NCBI RefSeq assembly: GCF_029911635.1
Contig: NZ_JARYTI010000003.1
Span: 124,001-188,000 of the forward strand
Length of the DNA: 64,000 nt
Direction: 5' to 3'
DNA from: Sphingomonas sp. AR_OL41
GTDB taxonomy: Bacteria; Pseudomonadota; Alphaproteobacteria; Sphingomonadales; Sphingomonadaceae
In this document: piece by piece, positions 26,602 to 34,383 of the stretch
Layout of the letters: the number at the start of each line of letters is the position of its first letter
Numbering within the stretch: the stretch's first letter is position 1
Position numbers and translations under genes: made by a program
The notes under the pieces: model-generated
Database searches by the model: none
The model's input: the letters and a program-made list of their open reading frames with translations, nothing else
What the model was told of the DNA's origin: nothing

Positions 26602-26916
26602 TCACGAACCGACCTCAAGATGCGTCTCACAGAACGCACGTTCGCGCACCATCGCGTCGAGCCAACGGACAGCACGATCAATGCTGGCTTTCGCTGCGCG
26701 TCCGCCGCGATAATCCAGGGCCTGAGCCCGAACCTTGGCACAGGCGTCGCGCAGCTGTTCCGGATTCCCCATTTTCGCGTTCAAGCAAGCGGCATAGGGT
26801 CGAACCTGACGAGCAGCATTCTCTCCGACACCGCGAAACGTCAAAGACGCGGCACATTCCGTCCCTGCCGGACCTGCGGATTGTATCGCAAGCAAGGCGG
26901 CAACGATCAGCTTCAT
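26602..26916 (-). CDS. Small secreted protein, unknown function
   Basis: A 104 aa protein with a short signal peptide (MKLIVAALLAIQSAGPAG) and a mostly helical mature region with three cysteines (TECAASL, AACLNAK, DACAKVR) plus a fourth in AFCETH near the C-terminus, which could form disulfides. AAAGG lies upstream of the ATG. Not recognised; it sits in the orphan-gene region with no operon partner. Confidence 0.65.
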   Translation of the reverse strand: MKLIVAALLAIQSAGPAGTECAASLTFRGVGENAARQVRPYAACLNAKMGNPEQLRDACAKVRAQALDYRGGRAAKASIDRAVRWLDAMVRERAFCETHLEVGS

Positions 26917-27060
26917 GGGAGTGCCTTTCGAGCTACTGCATTATTCGAGACCGGCGCCAAAGATATCCTGCCGTAACACCAGTTTCCCGTTCGAGGGCAG
27001 AAATTGCCGGCGAGGGGCGCCCGATTGCGGAGATCGTGATCGACGTGCGATGTCGCCCTC

Positions 27061-27501
27061 ATGAGAACGCAGCGCGACCAATATAAAATCGACATCCGTG
27101 CCTGGAGGGCCGACCAGATTCGCTACGCGCATCGGCCCGGTTTGTGGGTTCCGATCATATGGCATCTGGCGCTGCGCGGGCATAGCGAGGCGATGGTTGA
27201 ACTCGCCGACTGGCTCTCGGAGGGCAACAGCCTCGCTGCTTTTGGAAAGGCTGCTGATCCATTCAGTGCGGCCGGCCTGTATGACCGCGCGTTCAAGGCG
27301 GGCGACAATCGTGCTGCGTTGAACGCCGCGGCAAGCTGCTTCAACCGCAACGACATGGCCGGCTATAGGAAGTGGCTAACGCGCGCGTCCGGAGCAGGCG
27401 ATACCCAGGCTGCGACCGAGCTCGGTTTCTTCGAGACGCGCCTCTGGCATGAAGCTGCACGAAAGGTGCGGCGCTTGCGGCCAAAGATGAAGCGCGATTA
27501 G
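27061..27501 (+). CDS. Small helical-repeat protein, Sel1/TPR-like
   Basis: A 146 aa protein without a signal peptide. The central part reads like Sel1-type helical pairs: LRGHSEAMVELADWLSEGN, SAAGLYDRAFKAGDNRAALNAA and ASGAGDTQAATELGFFE have the alternating Ala/Gly spacing of such repeats. It probably mediates protein contacts. The start at ATG 27061 has a weak ribosome site. No partner is visible next to it. Confidence 0.65.
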   Translation: MRTQRDQYKIDIRAWRADQIRYAHRPGLWVPIIWHLALRGHSEAMVELADWLSEGNSLAAFGKAADPFSAAGLYDRAFKAGDNRAALNAAASCFNRNDMAGYRKWLTRASGAGDTQAATELGFFETRLWHEAARKVRRLRPKMKRD

Positions 27502-27825
27502 TCCGATTGCCAACCTCCGCCCTCCACAGGTCGAGCTGTGCGCGGACCTCATGACCGATGGTTGTGCGCTGCGCGTCGTTGCCGATGCCCCCTCCTCCCG
27601 CCAAACCGCAAGATCGGTCGAGCGCGACCTTCCAGCGCACGACATTCTGCAGTTCAGGCGGTTTCCCGCCTGACAGCCCCCATTATGCTTCAACGAGGTT
27701 CTCCGTTTTGGCGACATCAATCGCGGCGACCGGCGTGAAACCCGACCGGCAGGTGTCGGGGCGGGAAGCGGAGCGGCGGCAAGCGCCTCATTTGCGGCCA
27801 TCCGGCAGTCGTGCAACAATCAGGT
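27502..27825. other. Gene-free gap with a degenerate repeat copy
   Basis: No credible gene lies here. At 27607-27623 is a 17-base word (CGCAAGATCGGTCGAGC) that recurs upstream of the AraC regulator at 33387-33403. At 27705-27765 is the fourth copy of the dispersed intergenic repeat described for 31.5-32.6 kb. Confidence 0.6.
27705..27765 (+). repeat. Dispersed intergenic repeat, copy D (partial)
   Basis: Contains CCCGACCGGCAGGTGTCGGG, nearly the same as the core of copies B and C (CCGACCGGCAGGTACCGGG in C). The left part (TCGCGGCGACC) also aligns with copy C. It follows the Sel1-like gene. Confidence 0.6.
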
Positions 27826-28179
27826 ATGATTTGGTTCGCCTTGCTGCTTTTCGCGTCATTCAGACCCGCGAACGATAGCGCCGGCCGCTCCCCTGTTTAC
27901 GAAAAAGCGCGCGTGAGCGTCTTGGCGGAAGACGAGGGCCGGTGTGTGTTTCTTCTCGAAAGCGACGTGGAGTTGAACGCTCGTCAACTGTATCGCGCGT
28001 TGTTGAAAGAGAAGCGGCTGGCTCGCAGGATCGAAATCATTTCAGAGCCCAAGGCAACCACCCACTGCATGATGACGGCGCGCGTAGCGGCTCATCGTGC
28101 TGGCTTCTCAAGACCCGCCACGCGCCAAGCCACATCTAATGATGGGTTTGGGCCGGGTCCGCCGCCAGCGCCGCGGTAA
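27826..28179 (+). CDS. Exported ExbD-like periplasmic domain protein
   Basis: A 117 aa product from ATG 27826 (a GTG at 27811 is equally possible; neither has a clear ribosome site). The N-terminus MIWFALLLFASFRPA is a signal peptide or anchor. The rest, VSVLAEDEGRCVFLLESDVELNARQLYRALLKE..RRIEIISEP..THCMMTARVAAHRAGF, has the beta-helix-beta-helix pattern of the periplasmic half of ExbD/TolR. The tail is Gly/Pro-rich. No ExbB partner is nearby. Family assignment rests on pattern only. Confidence 0.5.
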   Translation: MIWFALLLFASFRPANDSAGRSPVYEKARVSVLAEDEGRCVFLLESDVELNARQLYRALLKEKRLARRIEIISEPKATTHCMMTARVAAHRAGFSRPATRQATSNDGFGPGPPPAPR

Positions 28180-28187
28180 AGCGGATA

Positions 28188-28225
28188 AGTATAGCTGCCA
28201 GACGGCAAGCGCTCCTGTTGCGGAC
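28188..28225 (+). repeat. Tail fragment of the dispersed intergenic repeat (copy E)
   Basis: TAGCTGCCAGACGGCAAGC followed by TTGCGGAC aligns with the tail of copy A (TAGCTGCCCGACGGGAGC then TAGCGGAC at 31601-31632). It is a short degenerate copy just upstream of the DUF3617 gene. Confidence 0.4.
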
Positions 28226-28265
28226 GTTAAATCTCAACCCTATCCTCATGGCGAGGGAGCACGCG

Positions 28266-28808
28266 ATGCAAAAATGTCGTTGGTTGATTTGCCTGTCAGG
28301 CGCGGTATGGCTTGGCGCGACATCTGCTTTCGCAGCACCAGCGATGGACGCAGAGAATGTCAGACGCCAAGTCGGCCTCAAGGTCGGCCAGTGGCATACG
28401 ACGATCCGCATCACCGGGGCGGAGGCGACCCCGGCGACGCCGGGAGGCGCGGTTCCCGACAATGTCCGGTCGGAACTCCAAAAAAAGATCGGCACCCCCA
28501 TTGAAACGGACGATTGCATGGGGACGAGAGGGAGCGCCAATGGCGATTTGATACTGCCCGGCATCAGTATCGCTGCCGACTGTACCCTGAGCAATGTTCA
28601 CGCCACAACGAGCAGCCTCGCGCTGGATTCCGTCTGTGGAAGTGCATCTGGCGGATTCGAAGCTCGTACCGGCGTGCAGGCCACCATCTCTGATACGACA
28701 ATGAACGCCAGGGTGCAGGCAACGATACTGTCCCGGGATTCGGGTATCATAACCCATCTGACCATATCGACGTCGAGCAAATATGTCGGGGATTGTCGAT
28801 TGCGTTGA
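28266..28808 (+). CDS. DUF3617-like exported protein
   Basis: A 180 aa protein started at ATG 28266, which follows GCGAGGGAG with six bases spacing; upstream in-frame Met codons lack this. The signal peptide is LICLSGAVWLGATSAFAAPA. The mature part has VGLKVGQWHTTIRITGAE, DDCMGTR, and later LTISTSSKYVGDC, the order of beta strands and cysteines seen in DUF3617 proteins (periplasmic, unknown function). Alone in its orientation block, 437 bp before the next gene. Confidence 0.7.
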   Translation: MQKCRWLICLSGAVWLGATSAFAAPAMDAENVRRQVGLKVGQWHTTIRITGAEATPATPGGAVPDNVRSELQKKIGTPIETDDCMGTRGSANGDLILPGISIAADCTLSNVHATTSSLALDSVCGSASGGFEARTGVQATISDTTMNARVQATILSRDSGIITHLTISTSSKYVGDCRLR

Positions 28809-29245
28809 TCTACCCCTCTGCGCCGTTCCGGTGCAGCCAAGTTGACCGCAACTCGCCCGCATAAAGCGCGCGCGTATCTGCTGGCCATCGCGACTGTCCG
28901 GATCGAGATGGTATCGACCCTCGCAAAAGATCGCTGACGCCTGAATCGTCGCTCCCAATCCGACATAGTCGAGTGCCATCGCTGGCGGCTCGCCATTCAG
29001 TGCCTGATGAACGCCCGCTATGGCCGCCGAGACGGAGCCTGGCTGTCGCCAAACACATTGCCCGTCGAGTGCCGTTCGGCCTCGAACACCATTTTTTGGG
29101 AAAAGCACAGCGGAAGCAGGATTCGGCCCAAGCGGTTTCGATCCTGGCCGGTGCGGCCCGGCACCAGCTGGTAGCGACAAAACCGGTAGCCCGGCATTTG
29201 CCGCCCTGCCCGCGCCCGGCTATCGCTGTGATAATGGGGGAGATC
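28809..29245. other. Gene-free gap with a possible decayed minus-strand reading frame
   Basis: No confident gene. On the minus strand between about 29095 and 28830 one frame gives a protein-like stretch (FPKNGVRGRTALDGQCVW ... AIAGVHQALNGEPPAMALDY ... ASAIFCEGRYHLDP), but it has no plausible start and runs on into the antisense of the DUF3617 gene. It may be a gene remnant. The AT-rich run TTTTTTGGGAAAAG lies at about 29093. The ribosome site of the MFS exporter is at the right end. Confidence 0.35.
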
Positions 29246-30529
29246 ATGATCGAAAGACCGATGGCTGACCGGGCGATGCTGTTCGTCGGCTTCATCTGCT
29301 TCATCGACATGTGCGGCGTCGGGCTGGTCGTGCCGGTGCTGCCGGCGCTGATCGCGCGGCTGGCGCATGTCGGGGTCGATCGCGCGGCGTCGATCGGTGG
29401 GCTGTTGCTGTTCAGCTATGCCGCGATGCAATTCCTGTTCGCGCCGGTGATCGGCGGACTGAGCGACCGCTTCGGCCGCCGGCCCGTGCTGCTCGTCACG
29501 CTGTTCGTGCTGGGGTGCGATTACGCGCTGATGGCGGTGGCGCCGACGATCGGCTGGCTGTTCCTGGGTCGCGCGATATCGGGCGTGATGGGGGCGACCT
29601 GGGCGGCGGCGAATTCCTGCGTCGCCGACACGACCGATACGGCAACGCGCGGCCGCGCCTTTGGCGTGCTTGGCGCGTGCGGCGCCGCCGGCTTCGTCGC
29701 GGGCCCGGCGCTGGGCGGCCTGCTGGGCAACTGGGGGGACCGGGTGCCGTTCATCGCGGCGTGCATCATGGCGCTGTCGGGCACGGTGATCGGGCTGATC
29801 ATCCTGCCGGAAACGCTGCCGCGCGCGCGGCGGCGCGCCTTCACGATCGCGCGGGCGAACCCGATCGGCAGCCTGGTGCAGATGCGGCGCTATCCCGTGG
29901 TGATCGGCTTTCTCGCGACGATCCTGACCATGGGCCTGGCCACGCAGTGCCAGCTTGCCGTCTGGTCCTATTACACCATTCTCAAATTCGGCTGGACGCC
30001 GTTGACGATCGGCCTGTCGGTCACTTTGTTCGGCGTGCTGGTCGGCGTCGTGCAGGGCGGGCTGAGCGGCCCGGCCTTCCGCCGGATCGGCGAGGCGCGT
30101 GCCGGGTTGCTGGCGCTGGCCTGCGGGGTGCCGGCGTATCTGATCTTCGCCTTTGCCAGCGCGAGCTGGATGATGATCGCCGGCATGCTGATCGGCACGA
30201 TGGCCAACATGGCCTTCCCCGCGATGCAGGCGCTGATGTCGCGCGCCACGCCCGAGGATGCGCAGGGCGAACTGCAGGGCGCCATCGCCAGCACCGTCGC
30301 GATCAGCTCGATCACCGGCCCGGTGGTGATGACGCGGGTGTTCGCGCATTTTGCCGACCCGCAGGGCGTCTATTTTCCCGGCGCGCCGTTCCTGCTCGCG
30401 GCGCTGTTGCTGGTGGTGGCGGTGGTCATTTTTGCGCGCAACGTCAGGGCGAATGTCGCGGCGTTCGGTACCGGGGCGAACGCCGACGTGGCTGACGGCG
30501 CCATTGCCGATGGGACGCGTCACGTCTGA
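29246..30529 (+). CDS. TetA-type MFS drug exporter
   Basis: A 427 aa inner-membrane antiporter with 12 predicted helices. Motif A is GGLSDRFGRRPVLL after the second helix, and motif C-like GACGAAGFVAGPALGGLLG lies in the fifth helix, as in TCR/Tet family exporters. The ATG at 29246 follows GGGGGAGA. The frame is open upstream to 28973, but that part is not conserved-looking. No TetR repressor adjoins it, so tetracycline as substrate is not supported; treat it as a general drug/proton antiporter. Confidence 0.88.
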   Translation: MIERPMADRAMLFVGFICFIDMCGVGLVVPVLPALIARLAHVGVDRAASIGGLLLFSYAAMQFLFAPVIGGLSDRFGRRPVLLVTLFVLGCDYALMAVAPTIGWLFLGRAISGVMGATWAAANSCVADTTDTATRGRAFGVLGACGAAGFVAGPALGGLLGNWGDRVPFIAACIMALSGTVIGLIILPETLPRARRRAFTIARANPIGSLVQMRRYPVVIGFLATILTMGLATQCQLAVWSYYTILKFGWTPLTIGLSVTLFGVLVGVVQGGLSGPAFRRIGEARAGLLALACGVPAYLIFAFASASWMMIAGMLIGTMANMAFPAMQALMSRATPEDAQGELQGAIASTVAISSITGPVVMTRVFAHFADPQGVYFPGAPFLLAALLLVVAVVIFARNVRANVAAFGTGANADVADGAIADGTRHV

Positions 30530-30681
30530 CATCGCCATCTGCGCGAGGGAAGTGGCTGGGGAGAATGCGCCGGCGTTGCGGTCGCGTGACAATCGGCAGT
30601 GACTTCCTCAGATATGTTTCCTTTCTTACAGTCCCGTCGTAGCAAGACTGGAATTCGTGGTGGATCGTGCGGAGGCCAATA

Positions 30682-31137
30682 ATGCGTAGACTGACCCTTT
30701 TCTGTGCCGCTGCGATTGTTGTTCTTGCAGCAGCGTCAACTGCAGCTGCGCGGGCCTATTGGAGGCCGGTAATGCCCGCCATTGTCGTGGAGATGAAATC
30801 CGGAAATGCCGTCACAACGGTCCCGGAGCTGCTGCTTATATATGGGGAGCAGGGCAGCGATCCGTTCCGGTCGGGCACACTGGCGCCCGACCAGCGCATC
30901 TCCGGTTGCAGGTCCAGCGGAACGCGTTGCATCTCGCGGGCCGCGCGGAACGAGTTTCTGACTGACGGTGCGCGAGAGCAAAGCCTGCAAGTTCGCCTTT
31001 TGAACGGCCGGGGAAACCCGATCATTGGCGCCGTGAGGTGGTCCGGTGCCGCCTATCCCAAGCGTGTAACCGTGGCATGTGATTTGGAAATCGCTGACGC
31101 CCACCGCGCTTGCCAGGTGGTCAAGATTTCGGTGTGA
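30682..31137 (+). CDS. Exported protein of unknown function
   Basis: A 151 aa protein; the ATG at 30682 follows GGAGG at 30671. The signal peptide is FCAAAIVVLAAASTAAARA. The mature region is beta-rich with cysteine pairs (GCRSSGTRC, VACDLEIADAHRACQ). Third codon positions are less GC-rich than in the flanking core genes. Not recognised. Confidence 0.65.
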   Translation: MRRLTLFCAAAIVVLAAASTAAARAYWRPVMPAIVVEMKSGNAVTTVPELLLIYGEQGSDPFRSGTLAPDQRISGCRSSGTRCISRAARNEFLTDGAREQSLQVRLLNGRGNPIIGAVRWSGAAYPKRVTVACDLEIADAHRACQVVKISV

Positions 31138-31229
31138 GGGGCGAAAGCGGTCTGTCGGCAAGCGCCGCAGAAGGGGTCGTAGCCTCGAACACGATTGAAC
31201 CACCCTCCACTCAACGTCATACTGCTCAA

Positions 31230-31517
31230 ATGAGTTACTGGGTAAAACGCATCGCCTTGAAAGACGGCGAGGTTGTCACCGAGGCGGAGCTTCGCGAAGA
31301 CGAAAATCGGTTCGACGGGCCAGCCCCTGTGGTCGGTGATTTGATTGAGGTGCAGTGTCGCGGTCGTAAGTTCATGGCAGAAGTGATTTGGGGGAACTGG
31401 TCCGACCGTATTCATTCGGACGATATTGTTATCCCGCTACGGGTTTCCGAGGTTGGACTTGATCCGGCAACTCCGCTTCGCATTCCGCGCCGTGGGCCAG
31501 CCGCGTTGCGGGACTGA
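31230..31517 (+). CDS. Small cytoplasmic protein, unknown function
   Basis: A 95 aa protein from ATG 31230. It looks like a small beta-barrel: MSYWVKRIALKDG, GDLIEVQCRGRKFMAEVIWGNW and DIVIPLRVSEV. It has no signal peptide and no membrane segment. The ribosome site is weak. An antisense frame of similar length is less protein-like. Copy A of the intergenic repeat begins a few bases after its stop. Confidence 0.55.
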   Translation: MSYWVKRIALKDGEVVTEAELREDENRFDGPAPVVGDLIEVQCRGRKFMAEVIWGNWSDRIHSDDIVIPLRVSEVGLDPATPLRIPRRGPAALRD

Positions 31518-31524
31518 CTGGTCT

Positions 31525-31632
31525 CCACCACTTTTCCCAGTTCCCCCGCATTTCGTCGGCGCAACCCGCCTGAGAGCCGACTGGCCGGTGCCGGAAGAAT
31601 AGCTGCCCGACGGGAGCCGCCCAGTAGCGGAC
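31525..31632 (+). repeat. Dispersed intergenic repeat, copy A
   Basis: Starts CCACCACTTTTCC and contains GGCGCAACCCGCC, AGAGCCGACTGGCCGGTGCC and the tail TAGCTGCCCGACGGGAGC...TAGCGGAC. It aligns through its length with copies B (31974-32070) and C (32507-32606) in the same orientation. It lies between convergent genes. Confidence 0.7.
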
Positions 31633-31639
31633 CTGCATC

Positions 31640-31927
31640 CTATGCCTGCGCCGAACCATGAAAGCGATTGAGAACTTCCGATGGTCGTTCCGCCGAACCT
31701 CCCTGCAAGACGCTTCCATTATCCAGAATCAAGGTTGGGCCCTGACCTACCAATTGGGTTTCGAACGCCCCTGTGTCGAGATATTCGGCTGAGTTGAAAT
31801 AGAAAACCCACGCGCCTTCTATGCGCTCTTCATAGCCAGTTTCGCGCACTTCGCACTGTCCGTCCCGGTTCAGCGACGCGACGTAACGCCTCATGGCGGC
31901 ACGGGCGCTTTCGATGTCCAAGGTCAT
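31640..31927 (-). CDS. YrhB / Imm35-like small protein
   Basis: A 95 aa protein: MTLDIESARAAMRRYVAS, then ETGYEERIEGAWVFYFNSAEYLDTG, VGQGPTLILDNGSVLQGGSAERPSEVLNRF. The order of a helix, a W-VF-Y-s-Y strand, a G-GP-l-d strand and a final S-R-P-e helix matches the YrhB/immunity-35 domain, found in contact-inhibition immunity proteins and as single orphan genes. No toxin or polymorphic-toxin gene is adjacent, so an immunity role is only a possibility. Confidence 0.6.
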   Translation of the reverse strand: MTLDIESARAAMRRYVASLNRDGQCEVRETGYEERIEGAWVFYFNSAEYLDTGAFETQLVGQGPTLILDNGSVLQGGSAERPSEVLNRFHGSAQA

Positions 31928-31973
31928 TCTCCCTGAGTTACCTAGTCGGATTGTTAGCGGGAATGGCGGTTAT

Positions 31974-32070
31974 CCACCACTTTTCCCCGCTCCCGTCCTG
32001 TCAAGACGCGGGGTCGCCCCGAAACCGACCGGGAGGTATCGGGACGGAAAACTGCCCGGCTGCTCGCGCC
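31974..32070 (+). repeat. Dispersed intergenic repeat, copy B
   Basis: Starts CCACCACTTTTCCCC and includes CCGACCGGGAGGTATCGGGA followed by CGGAAAACTGCCCGGCTGCT. Same orientation as A and C; lies between two divergently transcribed small genes. Confidence 0.75.
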
Positions 32071-32173
32071 CCCATCTCGGCCGTTCGCCGCCGATTGCCC
32101 CTGTCGCAATGCGGCCATCGCTCTGGAACCCACGTTCCCCGCTACCCATGTTCCCGAATGGAAGGGGACGGCA

Positions 32174-32452
32174 ATGGTCAGCACATCCAATGACGGCATC
32201 ATGTCCGAGTATCTGATCAAATATGGTCTGGTTAAATCAAGCGAACGGGGCCGCCCTGCGGACCTCCTCGAGACGCTCTATATTTCCGAGCGCTTCCAGG
32301 CCGGTGACGATCTGAAATCGGCGCGGGAGAATTACGATCACGCCGTGTGGAACGGGGTTCCGACCGCGGATATCGATCGGCGGCTCGCCGCCCTGGATGA
32401 TTTCATGAGCGAGCTTGCCCGTAATCGCGCCGCGATGTGGGGCCTCAACTGA
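32174..32452 (+). CDS. Small hypothetical protein
   Basis: A 92 aa acidic, helical protein with no signal peptide. AAGGGGA precedes the ATG at 32174 (MVSTSNDGIMSEYLIKYGL). Helical segments include RPADLLETLYISERFQAGDD and IDRRLAALDDFMSELARNR. Unrecognised. Flanked on both sides by copies of the dispersed repeat. Confidence 0.6.
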   Translation: MVSTSNDGIMSEYLIKYGLVKSSERGRPADLLETLYISERFQAGDDLKSARENYDHAVWNGVPTADIDRRLAALDDFMSELARNRAAMWGLN

Positions 32453-32506
32453 TCGCAGAGCGATGTCGGCCATCGGTGTACATACGCCCGTTAATCGATA
32501 TCGGCT

Positions 32507-32606
32507 CACCCCACTTTTCGCCGTTCCGGCGCCGTCGATCGGCGCGACCCGCCCAAGAGCCGACCGGCAGGTACCGGGACGGAAATCTGCCCGTCTGCTC
32601 GCCGCC
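32507..32606 (+). repeat. Dispersed intergenic repeat, copy C
   Basis: Starts CACCCCACTTTTCG and includes GGCGCGACCCGCCCAAGAGC, CCGACCGGCAGGTACCGGGA and CGGAAATCTGCCCGTCTGCT. It is the most complete copy and the best reference for the family. It sits after the small gene ending at 32452. Confidence 0.75.
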
Positions 32607-32688
32607 CCGGGCGCGGACATCATGGTCTCGTGGTCATTGACGGCATGATCGCCTGCTTGCAGTCTGCCTTAGCCACCGGGGGACAGGC

Positions 32689-33273
32689 ATGTCAGCGATC
32701 GTCACGCTTAAGGACCACTTCAAGAAGCTGTTTGATTTGGCTGGTCGGGAGGACCGCGCGAGCTTCTGGCCTTACGCGGCGATTGCGTTCGCCTTAATTA
32801 TGGCAGCGGGAATGATCATCTTCGTGCCCATGATGAGCCGCGCGCTGATGGCGATGCAGCAATTTGCTGCTCAGCACCCGGACCAAGCGACCGTAACGAG
32901 CGGACCTGGTCACTACTCGATTTCAATCGAAGGCAATCATCCCGAGTTTATGCCCGCCGGGCCGGTGGCGCTCTACCTCGCCGTGACCTTCGGACTGGCA
33001 ATCCTGCTTTACGCTGCAGCTGTGGTTCGGCGGCTTCATGATCGAGGGAAGTCGGGCTTTTGGGGGCTCATGCCCCTGCCCTTCATCATCTATTCGTCCG
33101 TGCAAATGCCGCGAATGTTCGCCTCCTTCGGTACGGCAGGTCAACCCGATATGACGGTGTTCTTCTCCATATTCCTGAGCAACCTGCTCTACATCATTAC
33201 TTTGATCTGGTTGATCGTTTTGCTCGCCGGAGCGAGTGACCCCGCGCCGAACCGCTATGGCACGACGGTCTAA
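32689..33273 (+). CDS. DUF805 family membrane protein
   Basis: A 194 aa inner-membrane protein with about four helices. The opening FKKLFDLAGREDRASFWPY is the DUF805 signature (a YxGRxxRxxFW-type motif), and RRLHDRGKSGFWGL in the middle with a C-terminal GASDPAPNRYG is also diagnostic. The ATG at 32689 follows GGGGGA. The family is widespread and its function is unknown. A periplasmic insert lies between helices 1 and 2. Confidence 0.88.
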   Translation: MSAIVTLKDHFKKLFDLAGREDRASFWPYAAIAFALIMAAGMIIFVPMMSRALMAMQQFAAQHPDQATVTSGPGHYSISIEGNHPEFMPAGPVALYLAVTFGLAILLYAAAVVRRLHDRGKSGFWGLMPLPFIIYSSVQMPRMFASFGTAGQPDMTVFFSIFLSNLLYIITLIWLIVLLAGASDPAPNRYGTTV

Positions 33274-33453
33274 GGCGACTTCAGCGCTTGCAAACATTTT
33301 TACCCTTCCCACCAACTCAAGCCGCACACCAGCCTCACGACATCACGTCCTTCCCGCTACCTGCATCCCCGCCCAGCACAGCAAAGCGCAAGATCGGTCG
33401 AGCACAACCCGTCGACGCGAGGCAAACCGGCGACACCACGGAAGGACAGGACG

Positions 33454-34335
33454 ATGACGGCGGCGCTCGAAAACTATCATGGCCGGATGCAGCGGGTGCT
33501 CGATCATATCGATCGGCATCTCGATGACGATCTCGACCTGGACATGGTGAGCGGGGTCGCGGCGTTTTCGAAATTCCACTTTCACCGGCAGTTCAGCGCG
33601 ACCTTCGGCCTGTCGCTGCATCGTTATGTCCAGCTCGCCCGCATGAAGCGCGCGTCGTACCGGCTGGCCTATAGCGACACGCAGCGCGTCACCGACATCG
33701 CGATGGACGCCGGTTATGACGCGCCCGACGCCTTTGCCCGCGCCTTTCGGCAACGTTTCGGGCAGTCGCCGACATCGTTCCGTACGTCGCCCGACTGGGC
33801 ACCGTGGCATGCGGCCTTCGGGCCACTCGACGATGCAAGGAACAGACTGATGCAGAAGACCTTTACCCCCGACGACGTGATTATCCGCGACGTGCCGCCC
33901 ACACCGGTGGCGATCATGGCGCATCGCGGCGACCCGGCGACGCTCGGCGCCACCATCCAGCGCTTCATCGCGTGGCGACGGGCGGCGGGCCTGCACCCGA
34001 GCAAGAGCCCGACCTTCACCGTCTGGCGCTCCGAACGACGCCCCGCCGCGCCGAACGGTTTCAGCCTCGACCTGTGCGTCGGGACCGACCGGCCGATCGG
34101 GGCGGCGGACGACGCGGTGAGCGCCGGCGAAATCCCCGGCGGGCGCTGCGCGGTGCTGCGCGTCGTCGGCAACACCGACAATCTCGAACCCGCCGCGCTC
34201 TATCTCTATCGCGACTGGCTGCCGGCCAGCGGCGAGGAAGCGCGCGACTTTCCGCTCTATTGCCAGCGCCTGGCCATGTTCCCCGAGGTGGCGGAGCATG
34301 AGACGGTCGCAGAGGTGTTCCTGCCGCTGGCATGA
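33454..34335 (+). CDS. AraC family regulator with GyrI-like ligand-binding domain
   Basis: A 293 aa transcription factor. The N-terminal double helix-turn-helix (about residues 5-110) contains VSGVAAFSKFHFHRQFSATFG and VTDIAMDAGYDAPDAFARAFRQRFGQSPTSFR. The C-terminal half (about 140-293) is a GyrI-like effector domain (VIIRDVPPTPVAIMAHRGDP at its start, EVFLPLA at its end), as in SoxS/Rob-like and multidrug-sensing regulators. GGAAGGA precedes the ATG. A word shared with 27.6 kb (CGCAAGATCGGTCGAGC) lies 50 bp upstream of the start. Targets are unknown. Confidence 0.92.
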   Translation: MTAALENYHGRMQRVLDHIDRHLDDDLDLDMVSGVAAFSKFHFHRQFSATFGLSLHRYVQLARMKRASYRLAYSDTQRVTDIAMDAGYDAPDAFARAFRQRFGQSPTSFRTSPDWAPWHAAFGPLDDARNRLMQKTFTPDDVIIRDVPPTPVAIMAHRGDPATLGATIQRFIAWRRAAGLHPSKSPTFTVWRSERRPAAPNGFSLDLCVGTDRPIGAADDAVSAGEIPGGRCAVLRVVGNTDNLEPAALYLYRDWLPASGEEARDFPLYCQRLAMFPEVAEHETVAEVFLPLA

Positions 34336-34345
34336 AGGCGCGTGA

Positions 34346-34380
34346 CGGGGGCGCCTCGCCAGGGAGCTTGGGCGCCCCCG
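34346..34380. terminator. Bidirectional hairpin between araC-type gene and DUF1428 gene
   Basis: Perfect 10-bp arms CGGGGGCGCC (34346-34355) and GGCGCCCCCG (34371-34380) with a 15-nt loop, located in the 48-bp gap between convergent stops. No T-run follows on either strand, so termination efficiency is uncertain. Confidence 0.6.
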
Positions 34381-34383
34381 CCG

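Noticed and set aside
29246..30529. Naming the exporter tetA (tetracycline resistance)
   Set aside because: Family motifs fit TCR/Tet exporters broadly, but there is no tetR and no evidence for the substrate.
29018..30592. 524-codon minus-strand frame over the MFS exporter
   Set aside because: Low-complexity Arg/His/Gln text, the mirror of GC-rich membrane-protein codons; the plus strand has clear MFS motifs.
31053..31415. 120-codon minus-strand frame opposite 31230-31517
   Set aside because: Runs across two plus-strand genes and is less protein-like than they are.
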